Assembly: GCA_030038125.1 (NCBI GenBank)
Contig: JASHPL010000018.1
Coordinates: 1 to 54,599, forward strand
DNA from: Candidatus Sulfotelmatobacter sp.
Lineage (GTDB): Bacteria; Acidobacteriota; Terriglobia; Terriglobales; Acidobacteriaceae
Direction: 5' to 3'
DNA: 54,599 nucleotides
Position numbers and translations under genes: made by a program. Positions 47,831 to 54,599 of the stretch are shown here, piece by piece (positions within the stretch are counted from its first letter, which is position 1; every line of letters starts with the position of its first letter). The notes below the pieces were generated by a model. That model was not told the origin of the DNA and searched no databases. It saw only the letters and a list, made by a program, of their open reading frames with translations.

Positions 47831-48138
47831 CGCAACAGGGGGGAGACGTCTACGACCGCGTCGGTCCCGTTCTCCAATCTGGAAGCGTCGCAAACGCGAT
47901 TATCGCGGCGATCAAGGATCTGAATCAGGATGTCATGGTTCTCGACCGCGGCGCCTACCTGAGAGTGCTTGTGCCTCAATGCTGTACCGTGACGCGTTCT
48001 GCCATTGAAAAGCATCTCGGGCGTCCGTTCCGTTTCCCGGGCGAACTGGAGACGGTTATGTCAGCTTTCAAGGGTTCACTTCAGCTGAACCAGGATGACG
48101 CAACCTGGCGATTTGGGCACACGCGTAATCACACTTAA
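47827..48138 (+). CDS. tmoD: Monooxygenase effector/coupling protein (TmoD/MmoB-like)
   Basis: MTQQGGDVYDRVGPVLQSGSVANAIIAAIKDLNQDVMVLDRGAYLRVLVPQCCTVTRSAIEKHLGRPFRFPGELETVMSAFKG; ATGA overlap with the Rieske gene. The supplied ORF starts too early. Confidence 0.92.
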   Translation: MTQQGGDVYDRVGPVLQSGSVANAIIAAIKDLNQDVMVLDRGAYLRVLVPQCCTVTRSAIEKHLGRPFRFPGELETVMSAFKGSLQLNQDDATWRFGHTRNHT

Positions 48139-48176
48139 GGAACAAGGCCCAGCCTGATGTTCTTGGGGAATGATAT

Positions 48177-49172
48177 ATGCCTCAACAAAAGACTTACTGG
48201 CATCTTCTGCAACAAAGGCGGCTGCCGAGCGAATATGAGATCGTGACTTCAAAACTCCTGTGCTACACAGGGGAGGGCTTTACCGGAAAGCGCTTTGAGA
48301 TCGACGTTCCGCTGAAGGACTGGTATCGGAGATATCAGCAAGAGTCACCGCTGGTATGTAGTTCTTGGGAGAAGTTTCACGACCCACGGGAAACGACCTA
48401 CACAAAGTACACAGACATACAAAGAGACAAAGAGATTTTCGTCGACGGAATCCTGGATGAAATCGAGCGAACAGGTTACGATGCTCACCTACGTCCTGCA
48501 TGGCTGCATTTTCTCGCACGTGTCGTTGCTCCTTTTCGGTATCCCGGCCACGGTTTTCAAATGATCGCGTCCTATTTCGGCCAAATGGCTCCGAGCGGCC
48601 GCATCACGATCACAGCCGCACTGCAATCGGCCGACGAAATGCGGCGCATTCAGCGGATCGCTTATCGCATCCGGCAGTTGCAGCAAATCTACCCGGGATT
48701 CGGGGCTGACAGCCGAACATTGTGGCAGACAGACCCCATGTGGCAGCCGTTACGCGAGGTGATTGAGAAGTTGCTAGTTGCCTACGACTGGAGTGAGTCG
48801 TTCGTCGCATTAAATTTGGTTGTTAAGCCTCTGGTGGATGAACTTTTTATGAAGCATTTGAGCGATCTGGCCGTTCGTGAAGACGACTACTTACTCGGAC
48901 AGATATTTTTTTCATTGGGCGAGGATTGTCAGTGGCACCGACAGTGGAGCGAGTCCCTGGTTCGAATGGCTACCGAGGATAATGTTTCCAACAAGGAGAC
49001 AATCCAGGACTGGATCAATCGATGGTATCCGATGGCTGCACGTGCGGTGCACGCAGTTACTCCGGTTCTTTCAGAACAGTTGGGTACACCTCTACCTCAG
49101 CTTACAAGTGAAGCAATCGACCACGACTATCGCAGCTATCTTCGATCGATGAGCCTAGACTGTCCTTCCTAA
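48177..49172 (+). CDS. tmoE: Diiron monooxygenase hydroxylase beta subunit (TmoE-like)
   Basis: 331 aa; 'QKTYWHLLQQRRLPSEYEIVTSKLLCYTGEGF', 'DWYRRYQQESPLVCSSWEKFHDPRETTYTKYTDIQRDKE'. Confidence 0.93.
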   Translation: MPQQKTYWHLLQQRRLPSEYEIVTSKLLCYTGEGFTGKRFEIDVPLKDWYRRYQQESPLVCSSWEKFHDPRETTYTKYTDIQRDKEIFVDGILDEIERTGYDAHLRPAWLHFLARVVAPFRYPGHGFQMIASYFGQMAPSGRITITAALQSADEMRRIQRIAYRIRQLQQIYPGFGADSRTLWQTDPMWQPLREVIEKLLVAYDWSESFVALNLVVKPLVDELFMKHLSDLAVREDDYLLGQIFFSLGEDCQWHRQWSESLVRMATEDNVSNKETIQDWINRWYPMAARAVHAVTPVLSEQLGTPLPQLTSEAIDHDYRSYLRSMSLDCPS

Positions 49173-49177
49173 GATTT

Positions 49178-49597
49178 TCAGCGCGTGGTGAAGCTCCTTT
49201 CTGGACTCTTCACACCGTCGCTATTCCCGTTGGCTTCCTCCGAGTCAACCATGTAGTAGTAAGTTGTTCTAGGTTGGAGCTTGAGGAGTTGCACCCGAAA
49301 GATAGTATCAGGATGTCCCGGGTTCAACCGGTTTGGAGATTTCGCTGTCTCGCTAAGGTTCTTCGGATCCGTGCCGTAGTGCACGACACCGAAATGCTCT
49401 GGATCTCCTCCGGGGTTATTGCTTATCCACCTGACAATCGCATATTTGGGGTCAACCCGTTCTATCTCTGGACCGTGACTGATCCGAACGCTCGCTGCTT
49501 TTCTGGTACTGGGAGCCAACTGCCCTACCACCGATATTGAATGGAGCAGCAAGCCCGCTATAATCGTGATCGTGAATTGCAGATGCAATTTTTTCAT
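49178..49597 (-). CDS. Secreted FN3 / purple-acid-phosphatase-N-like single-domain protein
   Basis: Signal MKKLHLQFTITIIAGLLLHSISVVGQ; 'YAIVRWISNNPGGDPEHFGVVHYGTDPKNL...VQLLKLQPRTTYYYMVDSEEANG'; no catalytic domain. Start trimmed to 49597. Confidence 0.75.
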   Translation of the reverse strand: MKKLHLQFTITIIAGLLLHSISVVGQLAPSTRKAASVRISHGPEIERVDPKYAIVRWISNNPGGDPEHFGVVHYGTDPKNLSETAKSPNRLNPGHPDTIFRVQLLKLQPRTTYYYMVDSEEANGNSDGVKSPERSFTTR

Positions 49598-49650
49598 TGA
49601 CAATCCTCCGGCCGAATAGGTCTGCTTCTCATTGACACACTGGTAAGCAG

Positions 49651-49681
49651 TGCATGGGGGCTTTGGGTCGACCCCCATGCA
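49651..49681. repeat. Perfect 10-bp inverted repeat between the FN3 protein and peroxidase genes
   Basis: TGCATGGGGG-N11-CCCCCATGCA. Confidence 0.65.
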
Positions 49682-49732
49682 TCTGTGTTCGGTTTTTCCA
49701 CTTGTGCCGCCTTGCGCCTTTCTTTCTCGGCG

Positions 49733-51565
49733 TTATGGCGCCGGCGATGTCGGTAAGGGCGAGACATCACAGACTGCCGATTCGCACGGTGGTAGCGGCG
49801 GAGTGGGGATCAGGTAATCGTTCCCCTGAGTCGCAGCCGAGCCGCCCCTCATGCATTCACCCGCGAAAGCATCCCGGTTGGGGTATCGTTGCGTGTACCC
49901 ATCGGTTAGCGTTTCGAGGAAGGCGACAAGCTGACTCTCCTCTTGATCCGTCAACATGAGGTCACCTACGGACATATCCTTGGTGGCTGGAACCTCTGGC
50001 TCAGGCCAGCAGTCGACTTTTTCCGTCGTTCCCGCCGGGCAATGACCAGAAGTGACGTCGTATTTGTATACGTCGCGTGTGTTGTAGAAATGTACCAGTT
50101 GCTTCAGGCTCTTGATGTAACCGTTATGGAAGAACTCCTTCTGGAAATAGGGTCCAGGTGCTTCCGTACCGGCCGTGCAAGCGTATGGCGTCATAGCCAC
50201 ATTGCGAGCCGTCAGAGTTTGCATTCGTCCGTCATTAATGGGCGCGTATTGTCTCCAACTCGCATTGGGGCTGGCCCACGTACCAGGGGCGACGTTGCCG
50301 TTGGTGCTTCTCAGGAATGATCCCAATCCTAAATCTCGATAGCCGAAGCCCGCGGGATTAGGAGTGAATCCGTATGGATCTGGTTTGGTCTCGTAATACA
50401 GCGCGATCCTGGGATTCAGGGGCAGGCCAAGATTGGCTGAGCCGAAGCAGGTGAACAGTGGAGTGACCAGTGCCGTGGCACCGGTGTCTACGCCGTTAGG
50501 AGCGTTGCCTTCCGGCGGCGGCGGTGTGGGTGCGGTGGACCGGCCATCGAGATGGCACGAGTTGCAATTTCCCTTGCCGTCGAACAACTTGTATCCCGCC
50601 GCCTCGTCAGGCGTGAACGTGTAATTGCCGGCCAGGTAGGCGTCGAACTTCGAAGTGAAAGCGCTCACCTGCACCGACTGTTCGTAGGCGTCGAGCGACT
50701 GACCCCAATGGTCATAGACGTTTTCAGCTTTGGTGCGATCAGCCGGACTCAGCTGAACCGGAAAGATATTGCTGCCGAACACCGCAGCGCCCCCAGGAGT
50801 GGCGCAGATCTCTGCCGTGTCCGGGGGGAAGTTGATGTTGAGTGCGTCCGCTCCCCATACCGCATCGAACAAGGACCTGTACGGAGCTTTGGAAAGCTTA
50901 TACGCAATGCACGCGAGATCCGGATTGCCCATTTCCAGCGTATCGACAGGAGGCCCTTGCGCCTGGTTGGCGTCGGGATTTCTTATCTGATATCCGGTGG
51001 CGCGAGAGTCCCAGAAGTTTCCGCCAAAAAAGGCACTTTGTGTTGCGTTGTACTGGAGGACAGGGAAGAACGGGGCATATGTATATCGCTGCGCGGTTCG
51101 CTTGGCTGCCCGGAAGTGTTCCGTACCCGGATAGGCAACCATCGTCAAATTCACCGATGGAATCGGGCCGCTAAAAGCGACATAAGGCATATGGCACGAC
51201 GCGCAGGCTGAGTTTTTTTTGGGTGAGATGGTTCTATCAAAATTCATCAACTCGCCCAGCGTTTCGATCGCCTCCGTTCCTGTATCCTCAAGGACCGGGG
51301 GATTATTGGAGATAGTCGGAAGTTTCAATGCTTTCCAGCGGGCCATTGCTCTGGCTTCGACGAAGTCTACTTCCGTCTCTACCCTCATGAGCTCTGCATT
51401 CAGGTTCGACGGGAGAATGCCAGGCGGATAGGGGTTGTAAACCTGATTGGACGACGGTTGGGTTGCCTGTGAACCTTGTGCAAAAAGGCGCCGCGAAGAA
51501 CTGATAAGCGTAATTGCGATAATTACGCAGGCTGCGAAAACAGCAATAACTCGTGAGGATTTCAC
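49733..51565 (-). CDS. Dihaem cytochrome-c peroxidase / MauG-family protein, periplasmic
   Basis: Two CxxCH motifs (CASCH, CNSCH); N-terminal signal sequence; GTG start behind AAAGGAGG. Confidence 0.88.
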   Translation of the reverse strand: MKSSRVIAVFAACVIIAITLISSSRRLFAQGSQATQPSSNQVYNPYPPGILPSNLNAELMRVETEVDFVEARAMARWKALKLPTISNNPPVLEDTGTEAIETLGELMNFDRTISPKKNSACASCHMPYVAFSGPIPSVNLTMVAYPGTEHFRAAKRTAQRYTYAPFFPVLQYNATQSAFFGGNFWDSRATGYQIRNPDANQAQGPPVDTLEMGNPDLACIAYKLSKAPYRSLFDAVWGADALNINFPPDTAEICATPGGAAVFGSNIFPVQLSPADRTKAENVYDHWGQSLDAYEQSVQVSAFTSKFDAYLAGNYTFTPDEAAGYKLFDGKGNCNSCHLDGRSTAPTPPPPEGNAPNGVDTGATALVTPLFTCFGSANLGLPLNPRIALYYETKPDPYGFTPNPAGFGYRDLGLGSFLRSTNGNVAPGTWASPNASWRQYAPINDGRMQTLTARNVAMTPYACTAGTEAPGPYFQKEFFHNGYIKSLKQLVHFYNTRDVYKYDVTSGHCPAGTTEKVDCWPEPEVPATKDMSVGDLMLTDQEESQLVAFLETLTDGYTQRYPNRDAFAGECMRGGSAATQGNDYLIPTPPLPPCESAVCDVSPLPTSPAP

Positions 51566-52151
51566 GAGTGCCTCCTTTCCCCACTCCTAGGAGTAGACGA
51601 GCCGCCCTCTTAGGCGCGCGGACACCTACTAGCGCCAAAGAACAGGGCCTAATTTAGATTTGTTGGTCGTATAGAGAACGCTAGGCGGGTGGTCGAGTAG
51701 AACCCTTTAGGCGTACACCCAAAAAGAATCACCCGGTCAAAATCCGAACCGTGCCGCCGGCATTGAAGAACCAGCGTGCATCCGAGACAATCCGTGAGAT
51801 GCTAACCGGAATAGTACACGTTACACAATACCTTATACACCTGAGAAGTTATGCAACACTTGAGCTCGAGCGCCTTTCGTCCCGCACTCCATCTTGCCAA
51901 CCAGATCGATCTCTTTTGCCCGAGCAGCTTTCATGCCATCTAACGATTTCATATCTATCGAGGATCCCAAGCCTGTGTTTCATCCTTCGCTCAGGAGTGT
52001 CAACTTACGGACAGACACGCCCGAATGTCGACATAGGAGTTTCGTGGCCGGATACTTCGTCAGAGTTATCGACCACAACCGTAGTCCTCATCTCTGGTTG
52101 AAAATCGCTTACTTTGCGCAAATCATCGATTGCTCATTCGATTTCAACGGT

Positions 52152-52163
52152 TGACACGTGTCA
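52152..52163. promoter_or_regulatory. Perfect palindrome, candidate operator
   Basis: TGACACGTGTCA, flanked GGTT...AACC, about 205 bp upstream of the dehydrogenase gene at 52369. Confidence 0.35.
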
Positions 52164-52368
52164 TGAACCGACACCACACCTATTTAACCAACCATCCAGC
52201 CACTCGTATTTGATTGAAAAAAGCCCCAGGTAATCTCAGGTTTGTTGTGCAGCCTACACAAACGTTTTGGAGAGAGGCTTGCTGTATCACATATAGGAAG
52301 CACCCGATTTACAAGCCTAGAGGTGCACTTATCATCAGGTATCCTGCTGTGAAATGAAATGAGCAATC

Positions 52369-53307
52369 ATGAATCGGATCGAAGCAAGCACTCAACTCGG
52401 ATTCATCGGAATAGGCGCGATGGGCAGTCGGATTGTGCGACGGCTTCTGGCCCGCCGTTACAACGTAACTGTGTACGACTCTGACCGCACAAGAGCCGAA
52501 AGCTTGATCGCGGATGGCGCGACCGTACCCAACAGTCTTGCGGACTTGGCAAGCAAGGCTAAGATCATCTTGTCCTGCCTGACTGATGACATGGCGGTCG
52601 AGGGAGTATACCTGGGTCAGAACGGAATCCTTGCTTATGCGGCTACGGGCGCGATCATTATCGAGATGAGTACGATTCGCCCCGAGACCAGCCGCGAATT
52701 AGCGCGTCAGGGCGGTGATCGCGGCATACATGTACTTGACGTCGCAATTTCCGGAAGCACTCCCGTGATGGAACAGGGGATGGTCACATTATTAGGAGGT
52801 GGCGAGGCAGAGATATTCGCCGCGGTCGAGCCTATTTTCGAGACGATTGCGAAGCAGTATTTTCTGCTTGGTCCATCGGGTTCGGGAACAGCAGCGAAAC
52901 TGGTTGTGAACACGTTGCTCGGCGTCGGTATGCAGGCGATCGCAGAGGCTTGTGCATTGGGTGAAAAACAGGGACTGGATCGCAAACAACTACTGACTGT
53001 CTTATCGAAGACAGCCGTTGTGGCTCCGGCTCATTCAGGCAAGCTCCTTCGAGCTGTCCACGACGACTACAGTCCTCAATTTCCGTTGCGGCTGATGAAC
53101 AAAGACTTTCGCCTGATTCTCGAAATTGCTTCAAACTTAAGGCTGGAACTGCCAGCGACAGAGGCGGCCTTCCGAATCAATTCTGATGCATCTGTTTTTG
53201 GTCCTGACCAGGATTTCTCGATCGTCATCCGGGAGATGGAATCCCGAGCACAAGAACAGGATTCGACAAATCCGATAGTGCGTACGTTGGAGAGATATCC
53301 TTCATGA
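52369..53307 (+). CDS. NAD(P)-dependent beta-hydroxyacid dehydrogenase (3-hydroxyisobutyrate dehydrogenase family)
   Basis: 'LGFIGIGAMGSRIVRRLLARRYNVTVYDSD', 'DVAISGSTPVMEQGMVTLLGGG', 'GSGTAAKLVVNTLLG', 'LMNKDFRLILE'. Confidence 0.93.
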   Translation: MNRIEASTQLGFIGIGAMGSRIVRRLLARRYNVTVYDSDRTRAESLIADGATVPNSLADLASKAKIILSCLTDDMAVEGVYLGQNGILAYAATGAIIIEMSTIRPETSRELARQGGDRGIHVLDVAISGSTPVMEQGMVTLLGGGEAEIFAAVEPIFETIAKQYFLLGPSGSGTAAKLVVNTLLGVGMQAIAEACALGEKQGLDRKQLLTVLSKTAVVAPAHSGKLLRAVHDDYSPQFPLRLMNKDFRLILEIASNLRLELPATEAAFRINSDASVFGPDQDFSIVIREMESRAQEQDSTNPIVRTLERYPS

Positions 53308-53408
53308 TTCAGTCGACGGTGAACGGCGCCGAATAATCATTACAGTATGCTCTGCTCACCAGAACGCAGTTGGGCACCCGTTCATAGTTTGCCGCGCAGG
53401 TTAAGATA

Positions 53409-54401
53409 ATGAGCACGAGGCGAGAGTTCCTTGAGGTTGCGGCCGCTGCCATGATGCGTGTAAGTTCCAGTCAACCGATGTTCGCTGACATGCAAAACCG
53501 GATTCCATATCGTAACCTGGGCCATACCGGAGAGAAGGTCTCTATTGTGGGGATTGGCGGTTATCACCTTGCGCGCCCGGGCTTGGAGGAACAGGAAAGC
53601 ATTCGCATCGTTCGCACTGCCTTGGAGGAAGGCATCAACTTTCTCGACAACTGCTGGGATTACAACGGAGGAGAAAGCGAGATCCGGATGGGCAACGCGC
53701 TCCGCGACGGCTATCGGCAGAAAGCATTTTTAATGACGAAGATCGACGGCCGGGACAAGACAACGGCAGCGAATCAGATCAATGAATCTTTAAAGCGCTT
53801 GCAGACCGATCACGTTGATCTTCTGCAATTCCACGAGGTCATTCGTGATACGGACCCGGATCGCATCTTCGCCTCCGGAGGCGCACTGGAGGCCGTCCAG
53901 CAAGCTCAGACTGCAGGGAAGGTACGCTACATTGGATTCACGGGGCACAAGAGCCCCGAGATTCACCTGAAGATGTTGGCTGCTGCCAGTTCTCATGATT
54001 TCACATTCGACACGGTACAAATGCCTTTGAACGTCATGGACCATCACTTCAGCAGCTTCGAGGCCAAGGTGCTTCCTGTTTTGCTGAAAGGAAATATTGG
54101 TGTGTTAGGCATGAAGCCGATGGGAGACCATTCCATACTTCAAAGCAACACGGTGAGTGCAGTGGAATGTCTGCACTACTCCATGAACCTTCCGACCAGT
54201 GTCGTGATCACCGGTTGCGATTCGCTCAAAATTCTGCAACAGGCCTTGGATGCGGCGCGCAGTTTCCAGCCGATGAGCAAGGAACAGGTCTCAATCCTTC
54301 TTGCGAAGACCGCCAAAGTCGCCCAGTCTGGCCAATACGAACTCTACAAGACCAGCCATCACTTTGATGGTACGTACGAAAATCCGCAGTGGTTGGGATA
54401 A
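53409..54401 (+). CDS. Aldo/keto reductase with Tat-like signal peptide
   Basis: N-terminal MSTRREFLEVAAAAMM; 'RNLGHTGEKVSIVGIGGYHLARPG', 'NFLDNCWDYNGGESEIRMGNAL', 'VDLLQFHEV'. Confidence 0.92.
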   Translation: MSTRREFLEVAAAAMMRVSSSQPMFADMQNRIPYRNLGHTGEKVSIVGIGGYHLARPGLEEQESIRIVRTALEEGINFLDNCWDYNGGESEIRMGNALRDGYRQKAFLMTKIDGRDKTTAANQINESLKRLQTDHVDLLQFHEVIRDTDPDRIFASGGALEAVQQAQTAGKVRYIGFTGHKSPEIHLKMLAAASSHDFTFDTVQMPLNVMDHHFSSFEAKVLPVLLKGNIGVLGMKPMGDHSILQSNTVSAVECLHYSMNLPTSVVITGCDSLKILQQALDAARSFQPMSKEQVSILLAKTAKVAQSGQYELYKTSHHFDGTYENPQWLG

Positions 54402-54476
54402 TAGTCTTGAAGCGGGGTTTCGGTATCGGCCGAGCTACTACATGCTTCAGACGCGGCCGACTTGCTTGGTCCGCGA

Positions 54477-54599
54477 TCACATCGTCAAGACGGCGCGGAA
54501 TCGCGCTTTGCCCTGCGCCACGCGGTCGTAGGCCTTCGCTGCCTCAGCCAATGGATATGCCTCCACAATCGTTTTCACTTTTCCCTGGGCTACGAAATC
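54477..54599 (-). CDS. Zinc-type alcohol dehydrogenase, C-terminal fragment (runs off the window edge)
   Basis: Reverse-strand DFVAQGKVKTIVEAYPLAEAAKAYDRVAQGKARFRAVLTM*, typical MDR alcohol dehydrogenase C-terminus. Confidence 0.75.
   Translation of the reverse strand, partial: DFVAQGKVKTIVEAYPLAEAAKAYDRVAQGKARFRAVLTM

Noticed and set aside
51751-52101. 116-aa ORF in the non-coding stretch before the dehydrogenase
   Set aside because: No convincing ribosome-binding site or recognisable domain, and a random-looking composition.
1-54599. CRISPR arrays, transposases, integrases, rRNA operons
   Set aside because: Looked for periodic repeats and for transposase or integrase motifs in the supplied translations, and for rRNA-like sequence; none seen.

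Overview
The 54.6 kb window looks like an Acidobacteriota chromosome segment. This is inferred from the gene families (ADOP-type permease, choice-of-anchor D protein, Gly/Ala-rich TolC homologue); I ran no search. Left to centre: a truncated MlaD/MCE gene, a membrane spermidine-synthase-like protein, ClpB, a retropepsin-like protease, Hsp20, an RlmI-like methyltransferase, an alpha/beta hydrolase, DoxX, a LAMA/phospholipase-B-like amidohydrolase, GH78 rhamnosidase and ATP-dependent DNA ligase. Next is a compact HlyD/ABC/ADOP/ABC/TolC/NtrC-like regulator/histidine kinase locus. A near-consensus sigma-54 promoter sits immediately upstream of the first gene. Then come a PgeF-type laccase-domain protein, PhoU/PhoB, a homoserine dehydrogenase whose only plausible start is non-canonical, a cysteine-desulfurase-like protein, a GAF/zinc-ribbon/tail-anchored protein and RNase HI. 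The right third is accessory-like: a choice-of-anchor D protein flanked by two candidate structured RNA regions, a frameshifted multicopper-oxidase/PQQ-dehydrogenase remnant, an unannotated 41-aa membrane ORF, a FixJ / lone receiver / sigma-54 activator cassette, and a PAS-GAF kinase divergent from a toluene-monooxygenase-like operon (tmoABCDE-like). No reductase gene is visible. A dihaem peroxidase and several dehydrogenases or aldo-keto reductases follow. I saw no rRNA, tRNA, CRISPR array or transposase. The best candidates for new biology are the monooxygenase island with its regulators, the sigma-54-linked efflux locus, and the structured intergenic regions at 36.1-36.3 kb and 37.7-37.8 kb.
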